Shown here piece after piece: positions 38,524 to 49,105 of a stretch of 64,000 nt of DNA. The DNA is from Bacteroidales bacterium (GTDB lineage Bacteria > Bacteroidota > Bacteroidia > Bacteroidales > UBA10428), in contig JAFGOZ010000143.1 in the NCBI GenBank assembly GCA_016926235.1, positions 1 to 64,000 of the forward strand, in the 5' to 3' direction. Positions within the stretch are counted from its first letter, which is position 1; every line of letters begins with the position of its first letter. The translations under genes and the position numbers were made by a program. The notes beneath the pieces were generated by a model. The model was not told where the DNA came from and made no database searches. It worked only from the letters and a program-made list of their open reading frames with translations.

Positions 38524-39012
38524 ATGAAAAAACGCGTTAAAGAATTATACCTTGATTTTTCCATTGGTGGTTACATTTTTTCCATCCAGGAAAGGCACAT
38601 TGCCAGCATACTTCAAACTAACAGAATAACTAACAAGACATGCACTCCAAATGGCATTAACAGTTATACTTTATATAAAGGGAAAACATTGCCCATTATT
38701 AATGAATTTAAAATTCTCGGCATCACAGCACTTTGCAAAAAACACGGATCCGTCATTTTAATACTTAAAAATACTGATGAGAATTTGGCCGGATTATATA
38801 TGGATGACCTGATCGGGCTATCAACATATAATGATAAGGAAGCTGAGAATGTCCATCCATTATACATACCTGTTAAAACATGTTGTCTGAAAGCCATAAT
38901 CCATGAAAAAAACGGATCCTGCAAATATTTACTGGATATTAATTCAATAATGAATGCTACAAATCCATTAAAGCCGGTTTCTTCAATGTATTTAGACCAA
39001 ATTACAGCATAA
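38524..39012 (+). CDS. Divergent CheW-like protein
   Basis: The 162-residue protein fits the CheW fold: YLDFSIGGYIFSIQERHIASIL at the start, LYKGKTLPIINEFKILGI in the middle (position of the CheW dimer-like beta motif) and ILILKNTDENLAGLYMDDLIGL later. It is clearly less conserved than the canonical CheW gene 400 bp downstream and lacks the usual INLRG text. CheW couples chemoreceptors to the CheA kinase. It may be an adaptor with altered partners. Confidence 0.65.
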   Translation: MKKRVKELYLDFSIGGYIFSIQERHIASILQTNRITNKTCTPNGINSYTLYKGKTLPIINEFKILGITALCKKHGSVILILKNTDENLAGLYMDDLIGLSTYNDKEAENVHPLYIPVKTCCLKAIIHEKNGSCKYLLDINSIMNATNPLKPVSSMYLDQITA

Positions 39013-39413
39013 TTTAAACGTATTCCGGTTGAATGGCCGTTTTGCATGTAAAAGTACCTGAAAAAGCTAAAGATGGGTCAGGGAGTTTGTCCGATCTCCC
39101 GAGTGCAAAACGGTCTTTATTTTCCTGCATATCCATAATTATGTTTCCCCGGTATTATATTTTCAGTTGCTGTATTCTCTATAAAGTAACCAGAGTTTGT
39201 TTTAGAACAATACATACCGGTTTCTATAATTTATAAAAAAACATGGACAAATGCAAATTTTATTCCCTGTATTACAACTAAAGTAAATGCCCATTTTTTA
39301 ATCTTGCAGGTTCTTAAAATACAGGTCGAAATATCACATCTGACAGGTCAATTTAGTTCTGGAAATAAGGATTTACATCTATTTTTATTTCATTATTATA
39401 AAAAATACAAACC
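39013..39413. other. Intergenic region between the two cheW genes
   Basis: This 401-bp gap holds the stem-loop listed at 39037-39113 and otherwise AT-rich sequence. I do not see a credible gene; small open frames here have no start context or recognisable product. Confidence 0.5.
39037..39113 (+). other. Long stem-loop, possible structured leader or terminator
   Basis: CCGTTTTGCA (39037-39046) pairs perfectly with TGCAAAACGG (39104-39113). The 57-base loop contains an inner hairpin GGGAG/CTCCC (39081-39100). A T-rich segment follows at once, so it may end the upstream cheW-like transcript. It does not match a riboswitch consensus I know. Confidence 0.45.
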
Positions 39414-39929
39414 ATGAAAAAAGAGACGATCCAGAACCACTCGTATTTATCATTCGAGTTAGGCAGGGAGATTTTCGCAGCGCATGTAAGCTATGTGATA
39501 AACATCCTTGAAATGACCAAAATAACCCAGGTACCCACAAGCCCCCCATATATGCTGGGAATTATTAACCTGAGGGGAACTGTTTTGCCATTGATTGACT
39601 TACGTATGAAATTTGGTATGGTGCCTACACCTATTACAAACAACACTTGTATATTAGTATTATGCGTAAACATCGATCGGGAAACCATAATGCTTGGTGC
39701 ACTGGTAGATTCAGTAAGAGAAGTACTTGAAATCGAGCCTGAGAAAATACAACCAGCTCCAAGCCTTGGAGGGAAATTCAACACCATAGGATTTAAAGGC
39801 GTGTATAAAGATATCAATGATGACTTTATACAAATAGTAGATATGGATTCGATACTGGCAATGAAAGAATTATCTGTTCTTAAAAGTGAATCCACTAAGG
39901 TTAATAAACTTGAAGAAATTACAAACTAA
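39414..39929 (+). CDS. cheW: CheW chemotaxis adaptor
   Basis: The 171-residue protein is a canonical CheW: YLSFELGREIFAAHVSYVINILEMTKITQVPTS start, the IINLRGTVLPLIDLRMKFGM hallmark, and LGALVDSVREVLEIEPEKIQPAP. It bridges chemoreceptors and CheA at the membrane. The chemoreceptor gene begins 17 bp downstream, so they form one transcription unit. No cheA is present within this window. Confidence 0.93.
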   Translation: MKKETIQNHSYLSFELGREIFAAHVSYVINILEMTKITQVPTSPPYMLGIINLRGTVLPLIDLRMKFGMVPTPITNNTCILVLCVNIDRETIMLGALVDSVREVLEIEPEKIQPAPSLGGKFNTIGFKGVYKDINDDFIQIVDMDSILAMKELSVLKSESTKVNKLEEITN

Positions 39930-39946
39930 AATAGGAGGACTAAGAG

Positions 39947-41980
39947 ATGAACTTTAAGAATTTAAAAATCGGAGCCAAATTATCTATTGGATTTGGCTTA
40001 CTTATTGTAATAGTGATCATCCTGGGATCGCTGGCAATATTAAATATGTCCAGAATTTCGAAAAAATCAACCTGGCTGGCAAAAGAATATGCGCCGGAAG
40101 TGGAAGTAGCAAATAAAATTGAAAGAAACTCATTGCTTACCATATACAATATGCGGGGTTATGGTTATACTGAGGAGAAAGACTTTCTGAACAAAAGCAG
40201 TGATTATCTTAAAAATGTAAGGACATCATTGAATGACGCAAAAACCCTGGCAAGATCTGCCACTCAACTGGTAAAGCTCAATGAGGCTATTGGCAACACA
40301 GAAGAGGCCGTAAATAAGTATGAAAAGTTAGTTGAACAAACCATTGAGGTAAACAAAATCCTTGAAGAAGATAGAAAGTTGATGGATGAAGCAGCTGCAC
40401 AATACATTAAAAACTGCAATGAATATTTAGCATCACAAAATGAGGCCATGACAAATGAAATAGGTGGAGGTGGCACTTCGTTGGAAAGATTAAAGAAAAT
40501 ATCCCTAATCAATGATATTATTGACCTGGGAAATGCAACCCGTGTTGGCAATTTTAAATCACAAGCCACCAGAGATCCTGAACAATTTAAAGAGGTAATG
40601 GGCAATTTTGACAAAATGAAACCTATGTTCGAAGAAATACTTAAAAATACGCGATTGGAAATTAACATCAAACAGGTCGGAGCTGTTCAAAAAGCTGCTG
40701 ACGATTATCATCAGGCCATGAAAGACTTTTTGGCTAACTGGGAGAAACGGGAAGAAATAGCCAAAGAAAGAAATGATGTGGCAGAACAAGTGTTAGCTGA
40801 TTCGAAAATGGTTTCAGAAGCAGGTATTGAACAAACGCTGAGAATCGCAGAAGAGGCAGTTATCCTTCTATCAAAATCAAGCACTGTAATGATTGCCGGT
40901 TTAATACTGGCATTGATTTTAGGAGTTGCATTTGCATTACTTATAACAAAAGCAATTACAGGTCCTGTATCAAAAGGAGTACTATTTGCCCAGCATATGG
41001 CTGATGGGGATCTTACTGCCAATATCGACATAGAACAAAAAGATGAAATTGGCATGCTGGCTACTGCACTGCGAGCTATGAAAGATAAATTAAAAGAAGT
41101 CATTTCCTTTATTGTAAATTCGGCTGATAATATAGCAGCTGCAAGCCAGGAAATGAGCGCTAATTCGCAACAGGTATCACAAGGTGCATCTGAACAGGCA
41201 TCATCTGCTGAAGAAGTATCATCATCTATGGAAGAAATGGCTGCTAACATCGAACAGAATACGGAGAATGCAAAACAAACCGAGGGCATTGCATTAAATG
41301 CATCCAAGGGTATAGCTAAAGGAAACCAATCTGTTGAAATTGCAGTAGATGCCATGAATAATATTGCTGATAAAATCAAGATCATCAATGACATTGCATT
41401 CCAGACCAATATTCTTGCTCTTAATGCTGCCGTTGAAGCAGCCAGGGCCGGCGAACATGGTAAGGGTTTTGCTGTTGTGGCTGCTGAAGTCAGAAAACTG
41501 GCCGAAAGAAGTAAAATTGCTGCAGATGAGATTGATGACCTGTCAAGAAATGGAGTACAGGTATCTGAAGAAGCTGGTAAACAACTCGCTGAGATTGTTC
41601 CTGAAATAGAAAAAACCGCCAAACTGGTGCAGGAAATATCTGCTGCAAGCCTGGAACAAAACTCCGGTGCCGACCAGGTAAATGCTGCCATACAGCAACT
41701 AAATCAGGTTACGCAACAAAATGCAGCCGCTGCAGAAGAGATGGCTACATCTGCTGAAGAACTCTCAGCACAGGCAGATCAGTTAAAAGGTGCAATATCA
41801 TTCTTTAAAATTGATAAAAAAGACCTGTCGCATAATATGGTTAAAAAGCATGCTGTAAATATTGCACATATTGAGAAAAAGAAAACAACCAAGAAGGCAG
41901 GCAAAAAGGAAGCAACTGATAAAGTGGTGATTGCGATGGATGAGGATGGGAAAGAACAGACAGAATTTGAAAGCTTCTAG
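39947..41980 (+). CDS. Methyl-accepting chemotaxis protein
   Basis: The 677-residue receptor has two membrane helices (about residues 11-31 and 306-330) around a helical periplasmic sensor of about 275 residues. A HAMP domain and a signalling hairpin with the tip [32 protein letters not shown] follow. After a lysine-rich linker the protein ends in EFESF, matching the x-aromatic-x-x-aromatic pentapeptide that tethers CheR/CheB. A strong Shine-Dalgarno-like AGGAGG lies ten bases before the ATG, which is unusual in Bacteroidota. It is cotranscribed with cheW and followed by a terminator. The ligand is unknown. Confidence 0.95.
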   Translation: MNFKNLKIGAKLSIGFGLLIVIVIILGSLAILNMSRISKKSTWLAKEYAPEVEVANKIERNSLLTIYNMRGYGYTEEKDFLNKSSDYLKNVRTSLNDAKTLARSATQLVKLNEAIGNTEEAVNKYEKLVEQTIEVNKILEEDRKLMDEAAAQYIKNCNEYLASQNEAMTNEIGGGGTSLERLKKISLINDIIDLGNATRVGNFKSQATRDPEQFKEVMGNFDKMKPMFEEILKNTRLEINIKQVGAVQKAADDYHQAMKDFLANWEKREEIAKERNDVAEQVLADSKMVSEAGIEQTLRIAEEAVILLSKSSTVMIAGLILALILGVAFALLITKAITGPVSKGVLFAQHMADGDLTANIDIEQKDEIGMLATALRAMKDKLKEVISFIVNSADNIAAASQEMSANSQQVSQGASEQASSAEEVSSSMEEMAANIEQNTENAKQTEGIALNASKGIAKGNQSVEIAVDAMNNIADKIKIINDIAFQTNILALNAAVEAARAGEHGKGFAVVAAEVRKLAERSKIAADEIDDLSRNGVQVSEEAGKQLAEIVPEIEKTAKLVQEISAASLEQNSGADQVNAAIQQLNQVTQQNAAAAEEMATSAEELSAQADQLKGAISFFKIDKKDLSHNMVKKHAVNIAHIEKKKTTKKAGKKEATDKVVIAMDEDGKEQTEFESF

Positions 41981-41992
41981 CCTGGAATGAAA

Positions 41993-42024
41993 GTGAGGCA
42001 GTTTAGTAGCTGCCTCTCTTTTTT
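41993..42024 (+). terminator. Terminator of the chemoreceptor gene
   Basis: GAGGCAG (41995-42001) pairs with CTGCCTC (42010-42016) across an eight-base loop and is followed by TCTTTTTT. It shows that the next gene does not start at the in-frame ATG at 41987. Confidence 0.8.
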
Positions 42025-42058
42025 CTATCAAATATGGATAACCTTACAAAAAACATAT

Positions 42059-42457
42059 ATGAATCAAACAAGAATTCTCATTGTAGATGACTCAGATACA
42101 ACTTTATATCTTGTGAGGTCATTTCTTCAAGAGAGCATTGATTGCCAGGTTTTTTTAGAGCATAATAGCAAAAGAGCATTAAATACTATTGCCCGACTTC
42201 ACCCCGATATCCTTATACTTGACCTCCTAATGCCCCATAAGACGGGTCTTGAAATACTTTATTCAATAAGATCCAAAAGTATCAACAAAGATTTACCTGT
42301 TGTTATTCTCAGTTCAGCATCCAGCAACTATTATATCCGGGAAGCAAACAGGCTGCACGCAACATATTATCTAACCAAACCCATTCGCAAAGAAACTTTA
42401 GTTAATGCAATACTGAATATTCAGGTAACTCTTTCAAATTCTAAAACTTATATTTAA
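42059..42457 (+). CDS. Single-domain response regulator
   Basis: The 132-residue protein is a stand-alone receiver: acidic pair in ILIVDDSD, phosphoacceptor Asp in LILDLLMP, Ser in VILSSAS and Lys in YLTKPI. The start is ATG 42059; a longer frame from 41987 would begin before the chemoreceptor terminator. It resembles the receiver at 49398. CheY-like behaviour is possible given the neighbouring chemoreceptor, although a phosphorelay with the hybrid kinases fits as well. Confidence 0.88.
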   Translation: MNQTRILIVDDSDTTLYLVRSFLQESIDCQVFLEHNSKRALNTIARLHPDILILDLLMPHKTGLEILYSIRSKSINKDLPVVILSSASSNYYIREANRLHATYYLTKPIRKETLVNAILNIQVTLSNSKTYI

Positions 42458-42506
42458 AAGGTTGTGTGCCAAATACAAATTCTTATATTATCCCTCAATG
42501 TCCGAA

Positions 42507-44732
42507 TCAACCTCCTTTTGCCATAAAACTCCTTAACTTTTCATGTAAAAGCGCTTCGTCTATTGGTTTAGAAAGATAATCATCGCACCCCGACTCAAGG
42601 GCAAGCTTTTCATCCGATTGCATTGCATACGCAGTTTGAGCAATAATATAGATATTTTTCTGTATGGCTTTGATTTCATCTATCATTGACAATCCGTTCA
42701 TATCTGGCAATTGTATATCTAATAAAACCAGGTCAAAAGGATGTTTCCTGACCATTTTCAAAGTCTCCTGACCAGTTGTTGCAATTTTTACATCAAATTG
42801 CGTTGATTGCAATATTTCCTCAATAAATAACCGGCTTGTCAGGTCATCTTCAACCAGAAGTATTTTTAATCCATTCTTTTGGTCACCAGGTTCTTTCATA
42901 TCAATTTCATTCAGGATATTCTTATTATCCATACTACTGGTTAGGGTATTTTTGTTTTGAACCGTAAACCAAAAAGTTGTTCCCTTTCCAACCTCTGACT
43001 CATACCAAATCTTTCCACCTAATAATTCTACCAGCGATTTCACTATTGACAAACCCAATCCATTGCCCCCGTAAGATCTGCTTACTTCCTCATCTGCCTG
43101 CCTGAAACGATCAAATATGATATCCTTCTTATCATCAGATATACCAATACCGGTATCCTTCACAAAAAACAAGGGCATATTATCAGATATTGATGATAAT
43201 CCAAATTCAATTTTCCCTGCTGTTGTAAACTTAATGGCATTATCCAATAAGTTAATCAATATTTGCCTTATACGATATTCATCAGAATTTAAAATGTATG
43301 AACCCTGTTTTTTTTGCAAAACTATTTCAATCACTTTTTTTTCTTTCTCAATGATGGTGGTGCTGTATAAAGAATAAATATCATGGAGGATACTGTTTAT
43401 ATCGAATGGTTTATCCTCAATTAGAATTACGCCCGAATCTATCTGGGATATATCCAGAATATCATCAATAATTTTTAACAAGGTCTTGGACGATTTTCTC
43501 ACTATCGAATAATATCTATCCTTGCTGGCTTTGCTTAATCCATCCCTTAAAAGCATTCCCGAAAAACCAAGTATGCCATTCAGGGGAGTACGAATTTCAT
43601 GACTTATATTAGTCAAAAAAGCAGTTTTAATTTTATCGCTCTCTTCAGCTTTTAATCTTGCCTCTTTTAACTCATCTTCAGTGTTTTTACGGTATATGGC
43701 AATGCTATAGATGTTTGCCAATTTGTTAATGAATTCCAGGTCCTGATCATTATATCCTTCTTGCTTGTTCGCCAAGGCAATCTGACCCACAAGCTCTCCT
43801 TTAAAAACTGCTGGAACTGATAAAAAATTGAAAATAGGTAAATGACCTTTGGGAATGCCTTTGGATGATGGATGTTTCAAAGGTGAATTTGTATAAAATG
43901 CTTTACCTGTATTTAAGACATAACCCCATAATCCCGAATATCCTTCATGGCCTTTTGGGAAACAAATATCCTTATCACTCATGCTACATAAACCTTTTAA
44001 CAGGTCGCTAAGCGTATGACCAATATTGTCCCCCGTTTTTCGATCGATAGAAGATACATAACCAAAATTGCTGTTTGTTATTTTAATGGCCTGATCATAC
44101 ACTATATCGGCAATATGCTTCATAGACAGGTCTGGTTGTATAATTACTTTACTTAAAAGAGCCAGAGTTTTTGTATGTTCCTTCTCCTTCTCAGCTCTTT
44201 GTTTTGCATTCTCCAGTTCCGTTTCTCTTTGCTTCAATGAACTAATATCCCTGGTAATTCCTTTTATACCTATTGGTTCACCATCATCATCGTATAGGAT
44301 ATCAGCCTTTATCTCTATCCAAATTACACTTCCTCCTTTATTTCTCGCTTCAAATTGTTCCACAACAGGCATTTCAAATTTCAGGCCCTCATTAATTAAT
44401 CCCCTATAAGTATCGATTAAGTTCTTTGCTTTAAATAAAGATTGAGGTGTAAGAATTTCTTCAATAGGTATTTTCGGTCTTTCAGAAATTGAATAACCAA
44501 AAAGGGGTTTTGAACAAGGATCAATATAAATCTGTTTCATATGAAAATCCGAAACCCACACCTCTGCATCAAGATATTGCAGGATCCCTTTCAGGTAATC
44601 TTTGCTGCTAGTATTTTGCATTATCATCTTTTGCTGAAGTGCAAGATTGTTTTGTCCTTCATTTTCAACCCTTGAATTATTATTTCCGCATTTCAGGGTT
44701 TTCTTTTCAGATATATCAGTCATTTTATTCAT
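42507..44732 (-). CDS. Hybrid histidine kinase PAS-GAF-HisKA-HATPase-REC
   Basis: The 741-residue cytosolic kinase has a PAS domain with PAC tail (about 50-170, YIDPCSKPLFGYSISERPK), a GAF domain (about 190-345, GYSGLWGYVLNTGKAF and GHLPIFNFLSVPAVFKGELVGQIALANK), HisKA with the SHEIRTPLNG motif, a HATPase domain (NLLDNAIKFT, GNGLGLSIV) and a C-terminal receiver (LVEDDLTSRLF, LLDIQLPDMNG, LSKPID). The architecture favours an internal phosphorelay that needs a separate Hpt protein, which is not seen here. It follows the 1136-aa hybrid kinase gene by 41 bp on the same strand. Confidence 0.92.
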   Translation of the reverse strand: MNKMTDISEKKTLKCGNNNSRVENEGQNNLALQQKMIMQNTSSKDYLKGILQYLDAEVWVSDFHMKQIYIDPCSKPLFGYSISERPKIPIEEILTPQSLFKAKNLIDTYRGLINEGLKFEMPVVEQFEARNKGGSVIWIEIKADILYDDDGEPIGIKGITRDISSLKQRETELENAKQRAEKEKEHTKTLALLSKVIIQPDLSMKHIADIVYDQAIKITNSNFGYVSSIDRKTGDNIGHTLSDLLKGLCSMSDKDICFPKGHEGYSGLWGYVLNTGKAFYTNSPLKHPSSKGIPKGHLPIFNFLSVPAVFKGELVGQIALANKQEGYNDQDLEFINKLANIYSIAIYRKNTEDELKEARLKAEESDKIKTAFLTNISHEIRTPLNGILGFSGMLLRDGLSKASKDRYYSIVRKSSKTLLKIIDDILDISQIDSGVILIEDKPFDINSILHDIYSLYSTTIIEKEKKVIEIVLQKKQGSYILNSDEYRIRQILINLLDNAIKFTTAGKIEFGLSSISDNMPLFFVKDTGIGISDDKKDIIFDRFRQADEEVSRSYGGNGLGLSIVKSLVELLGGKIWYESEVGKGTTFWFTVQNKNTLTSSMDNKNILNEIDMKEPGDQKNGLKILLVEDDLTSRLFIEEILQSTQFDVKIATTGQETLKMVRKHPFDLVLLDIQLPDMNGLSMIDEIKAIQKNIYIIAQTAYAMQSDEKLALESGCDDYLSKPIDEALLHEKLRSFMAKGG

Positions 44733-44773
44733 TTTTTATCCCCATATAATATAAGCTTATTTTTAAGCATATC

Positions 44774-47700
44774 TTACTTAGGTTTATTCACCACATCGTA
44801 TAATATACCCTTCAATTCATCTAATTGTATCGGTTTTGTAATAATATATTCACATCCCGCTTTCAAGGCTTTTTGCTTGTATTCCTTTAAGGTATAGGCC
44901 GTTTGTGCAATTATACTTACATCCCTGTTAAATTTACGCATCTCTTTTATTGTATCAAACCCGTTTAATCCTGGCATATGAATATCCATTAATATAATAT
45001 CGTACATAAAATTCTTTACTAATTGTATTGCATCCCTTCCTGTTTCAGCGCTTTCAATTTTATAGCCCTCATCCAAAAGAGATTCCTCAAGAAACATTCT
45101 GCTGGCAGGATCGTCATCCACAATCAGAATGCTGGTGTTTTTTACTTTTTTAAAACTTGCTGATCGTGCATTCCTTTTGAATTTTACCTCATTTTCAATT
45201 ATATTAATTGGTAATTCGAAATGGAAAGTTGTACCAACATCTTCTTCAGATGTAAAGGATATTTTTCCATGCAAAAATTCAACCAGGCTTTTCACAATTG
45301 CTAAACCTAGACCATTTCCTCCCCTGGATCTCAATCCTGAATCCTCGACCTGTCTGAATCTTTCAAAAACCAATCCCTTTTTCTCCTCCGGAATGCCTAT
45401 TCCAGTATCGCTGACAAAAAATGCAACCTTAGACTTGCCTGCTTTTAGTATTCCAAATTTAATATTTCCTTTATTTGTAAATTTGAATGCATTATCCAGA
45501 AGGTTCACAAAAATCTGCCTTACCCTGTATTCATCTGAATTGATCTGAATAATCTGGTTATATTTTACATACTCCAGATCTATATCCTCAATTCCTTTAT
45601 CAAGTATTTTAGCTGTATAAAGTGAATACAGGTCAAATAACATCTCGTTTAGGTTAAAAAGTTTCCGGTCTATGCGCAAATCACCTGACTCAATTCGTGA
45701 AATATCAAGGATATCGCCAATAATTCTTAATAAGCCTTCAGAGCTACTCTTTATTATCGAAGCATAACGTTCCCTTTGTTCATCAGTCAACCCTGGTTTT
45801 GCCATGAGGCCGGAAAATCCCATAATGCCATTAAGAGGAGTTCTTATTTCATGGCTCATATTGGCCAAAAATGATGATTTCAACTTATCGCTTTCCAGTG
45901 CTTTTTCCTTGGCACTTATCAAATCACTCATAGTATTTGCATTATAAAGAGCAATAGATGCTAATTCTGCAATGGCCGAAACCATTTGCATGTCATGGGC
46001 AGTAAAAGGCTCCGGCTTATTAGCCAGACCAACTAATCCAATGGCTTTTTTACGTATAATAAGCGGTGCAAACATTACATTTTTTAGTTTCACATGTCCT
46101 TTTGGTAGATATTTTACCCAATCGGATTTACTAAAATCATTTTCAACAACTGCAACTCTTTTTTGATATGCTGTTTCACGCAATCCCCTGATAGGCATAG
46201 GCAATGATTCATCCACCGTGCATTTCATCCCCCCTGAATCTAAAAACAACACCTTATTCTCATCTCCATTATCAGCTAACATCGCTACATAACCACTTTT
46301 TGCTCTGGTAATTTTTTTACATATTCCAAAGAGCTTTTTAGCAGTTATTTCAAATGTATCAAATTCTATAACGGCCTGGCTGGCTTCAAGCAATGCAGAT
46401 ATATCCGCATTTCTAAGTTTAAGTTGATGTATATTATCAAGAGCTGCTTCTTTCGCTTTAATTGCATCTTCCCTGGCTTTTGCAATTTTCTTTTCTGTCT
46501 GCTTTCTTAAGGTAATATTTTCAAGTATCAATAACACATTCTGTTTACGATTAATATAAAGAGGTTCGGTTGAAACAGAATATATAACATTTTGAATCCT
46601 TTTTTTTGTTTTTATCTTCATTGGTGCTTCAACATTGGATAACCCTTTCTTAATGTTAACTGTTTTTAAAACCGTGTTCCTAAGCACACAGTCAGCACAA
46701 CCTTCACTATTGCCACATCCTTCAGGATTACCAAGTGCCAGGATGCATTTCAGTGCATCGCCCCCACCCTTTCCAATAATACTTTTTTCATGCTTGTTAG
46801 CTAATCGCTTGCCGGCCTTATTTATCTTGACAATATTTAACCTTTCATTCAAAAGAAACATTCCAAAAGGAGCATTTTCAAATATTGACTGGAGGTTCTT
46901 TTCACTTTCCTCCAATTGCAGCAACATTTCATAGTCTTTTGTAATATCCTTTGAAACACCAAATGTTCCAATTATTTTGCCCATTTTATCTTTTAAAGGC
47001 AGTTTTGATGTGGTAACCCAGGTTATATTTCCATCCTTATTCACTTCCCTTTCAACATAATCAAGAATTGGTTTCCCAGTTTTGATTACTTTTTGCTCAT
47101 CACTTAGTGCTGGTATCGCGTGTTCATCTGCATAAAAATCAAAATCGTTTTTTCCTATCACTTCCTCCGGTCCATCCATATGAAACTTATCAATCATGGC
47201 CTTATTTACTTTCACAAAACGACTCTGTTTATCCTTAAAGTAAATATACTCCGTAAAATTGTCCATGAGAGTATCTAAAAAATATTTTGCCTGATTTAAC
47301 TCTTCCTGTTTAGCTTCAATCTCTTCCAATCGTTTCATCAATTCCAATTGCATGGATTGCAATTCCTCATTCTGGGCAGCAATTTCTTCATTTTTATCCT
47401 TCAGCTCAAATTCATACTTTTTGCGGTATGTGATATCATTAAAAATTACTGCAAAATAATCCTTTTGGGGACAGTATGCTTTTACTTCATAATACCTGTC
47501 AATTTCTCCGGAATATTCATCAAATGTCACGGAGTTGCCATATTTAGCAACATCACCATATCTTTCTATCCAGTATTTTTCAGTCTTGGGCATAACCTGC
47601 AACACTGTCCTTCCAATAATGCTTTCTCTATGCAACCCGGTAAGTCTTTCAAATGCCGGGTTTATATCAATAAACATGTAATCTTTCGGGTTGCCATCCT

Positions 47701-48184
47701 TATCATATATCATTTTATGAAGTGCGAAACCACTCCCCATTTCTGTAAAAAGCAGCTCATAATCCTTTTTTAAATCTTTCGTCTTCTTAAAAGCTTTTGT
47801 ATTCTTCCTGCCTTCATCCTTTGTCATTTGCTGTTCATGAAAAATATGAACATATTTGTGTTTCCCTTCAACATCAATCTTGCGAAATTCCATATTATAT
47901 TCTTTCCCGTTTAACAGTATAGTATTTATCCCTCTAACACCATCTCTCCTTCCATCTGTATTAAATGGACAGTTCTGGTGTGAATGGGTACCATTGCAAA
48001 ATAACTCCTGACATATCTTATTTATATAGCTATCATCATCTAATCCAAGTGCTTGCTTCCCTATTTTACTTATATATTCAATTTTTTGATTCGAATCTGC
48101 AACCATAGCAAATTTTCCCTGAATACCGATTGTCTCCTCCCATTTTACTTTTACATTTCTTATATTCGTTGACTCTTTTCTCAT
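44774..48184 (-). CDS. Large hybrid histidine kinase with four PAS domains and GAF
   Basis: The 1136-residue protein has PAS domains at about 20-115, 140-255, 300-420 and 430-550. A GAF domain follows (about 600-765, with LPKGHVKLKNVMFAPL and AIGLVGLANK), then HisKA (SHEIRTPLNG), HATPase (NLLDNAFKFT, GNGLGLAIV) and a receiver (LIVDDDPASRMF, LMDIHMPGLNG, ITKPI). The first and fourth PAS domains carry cysteine clusters (CQELFCNGTHSHQNC and GCGNSEGCADC), a pattern seen in PAS domains that may bind metal or sense redox state. No membrane helix is present. It is probably cotranscribed with the 741-aa hybrid kinase. Confidence 0.92.
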   Translation of the reverse strand: MRKESTNIRNVKVKWEETIGIQGKFAMVADSNQKIEYISKIGKQALGLDDDSYINKICQELFCNGTHSHQNCPFNTDGRRDGVRGINTILLNGKEYNMEFRKIDVEGKHKYVHIFHEQQMTKDEGRKNTKAFKKTKDLKKDYELLFTEMGSGFALHKMIYDKDGNPKDYMFIDINPAFERLTGLHRESIIGRTVLQVMPKTEKYWIERYGDVAKYGNSVTFDEYSGEIDRYYEVKAYCPQKDYFAVIFNDITYRKKYEFELKDKNEEIAAQNEELQSMQLELMKRLEEIEAKQEELNQAKYFLDTLMDNFTEYIYFKDKQSRFVKVNKAMIDKFHMDGPEEVIGKNDFDFYADEHAIPALSDEQKVIKTGKPILDYVEREVNKDGNITWVTTSKLPLKDKMGKIIGTFGVSKDITKDYEMLLQLEESEKNLQSIFENAPFGMFLLNERLNIVKINKAGKRLANKHEKSIIGKGGGDALKCILALGNPEGCGNSEGCADCVLRNTVLKTVNIKKGLSNVEAPMKIKTKKRIQNVIYSVSTEPLYINRKQNVLLILENITLRKQTEKKIAKAREDAIKAKEAALDNIHQLKLRNADISALLEASQAVIEFDTFEITAKKLFGICKKITRAKSGYVAMLADNGDENKVLFLDSGGMKCTVDESLPMPIRGLRETAYQKRVAVVENDFSKSDWVKYLPKGHVKLKNVMFAPLIIRKKAIGLVGLANKPEPFTAHDMQMVSAIAELASIALYNANTMSDLISAKEKALESDKLKSSFLANMSHEIRTPLNGIMGFSGLMAKPGLTDEQRERYASIIKSSSEGLLRIIGDILDISRIESGDLRIDRKLFNLNEMLFDLYSLYTAKILDKGIEDIDLEYVKYNQIIQINSDEYRVRQIFVNLLDNAFKFTNKGNIKFGILKAGKSKVAFFVSDTGIGIPEEKKGLVFERFRQVEDSGLRSRGGNGLGLAIVKSLVEFLHGKISFTSEEDVGTTFHFELPINIIENEVKFKRNARSASFKKVKNTSILIVDDDPASRMFLEESLLDEGYKIESAETGRDAIQLVKNFMYDIILMDIHMPGLNGFDTIKEMRKFNRDVSIIAQTAYTLKEYKQKALKAGCEYIITKPIQLDELKGILYDVVNKPK

Positions 48185-48412
48185 TCTAATTAAAAGTTTT
48201 AACTTATTAAATCAATAAGAACCAATAAATTAGAAAACCAACACAATACCTTTGGTTGCAAACATACCTTTACAAAACACATATTGTGTTTTCATCCTAT
48301 TCCTTCTATTAAAATAATAAAATTGAGTGAAGCATACTAATAAAAAGGTATGACAAATATATTACAATGATTTTTATTTTTTCTCTGAAAAAATTCTACA
48401 AACCTCAATCAA

Positions 48413-49105
48413 TCAACCAACTGTGCTTAACTTAATAATTAGTTCAGGTCTTACTATCCTAATATCTTTTTTATCTAATTGAATTATACCGTCATGCTTC
48501 AATTCATTAATAATTTTGTTAACGCTCTCAATAGAAATGGTTGCCAACTCAGCCAGTTCTTTTCTTGTAATGAGAGAAAATATTCTGGAATCTTTTAAGT
48601 CCCCATTGGACAGATAATGAAGAGCTGCAGCCAGTTTCCCATGATTATTCCTGGTACTCATAACATTAATCCTGTTATAAACATATAAATAATCGTGAGA
48701 TATCCACTCAATGATAAAGTTCAATAACTTGGGATTCTCATAAATCCGTTCTTTTAAATAGTCAATTCTAAGCTGACAGAGGCTTGTATTTCCAACTGCT
48801 ACAAGTGAGAATGGATATACCTTCTGATTACCCAAAACCGGGAAGGCAATAAAATTATCTTTCGTAACAATCTTAAGAATTGTATTTCGATCATTCTTTC
48901 CTTCAATAACTACTTTAACAAAACCTTTATTAACATAAAATATCTGTGAAACAAAACCACCCTGTTTTACTATCACCTCCCCATGATGATATTGAACTTC
49001 GGTACAGTTATTTACCAGTTCATTATATTCCTTCTCTGAGAGTAAACTATTAAAACACTTATGTGTGCATTCCCAGCATGTTTTATTTTTCTCAATATCT
49101 TTCAT
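48413..49105 (-). CDS. Crp/Fnr-family regulator with N-terminal cysteine cluster
   Basis: The 230-residue protein has a cyclic-nucleotide-type beta-barrel (about 30-145, HHGEVIVKQG and GFVKVV) and a winged helix at the C-terminus (LITRKELAELATISIESVNKIINELKHDG). The N-terminus has Cys10-x2-Cys13-x3-Cys17 plus Cys34, which resembles the cluster-binding region of FNR-type oxygen sensors, although the spacing differs from E. coli FNR. It lies between the hybrid kinases and the divergent receiver/hemerythrin pair, and could control these genes in response to oxygen or redox state (inferred). Confidence 0.85.
   Translation of the reverse strand: MKDIEKNKTCWECTHKCFNSLLSEKEYNELVNNCTEVQYHHGEVIVKQGGFVSQIFYVNKGFVKVVIEGKNDRNTILKIVTKDNFIAFPVLGNQKVYPFSLVAVGNTSLCQLRIDYLKERIYENPKLLNFIIEWISHDYLYVYNRINVMSTRNNHGKLAAALHYLSNGDLKDSRIFSLITRKELAELATISIESVNKIINELKHDGIIQLDKKDIRIVRPELIIKLSTVG

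Noticed and set aside
39033..39236. 67-codon open frame between the cheW genes
   Set aside because: It overlaps the stem-loop and the product has no recognisable features.
40711..41691. 326-codon open frame antisense to the chemoreceptor gene
   Set aside because: It mirrors the codon bias of the well-supported receptor on the plus strand, has an alanine/serine-rich product of no known family and no start context.
41987..42058. N-terminal extension of the receiver protein at 42059
   Set aside because: It overlaps the chemoreceptor terminator and adds residues before a normal receiver start.
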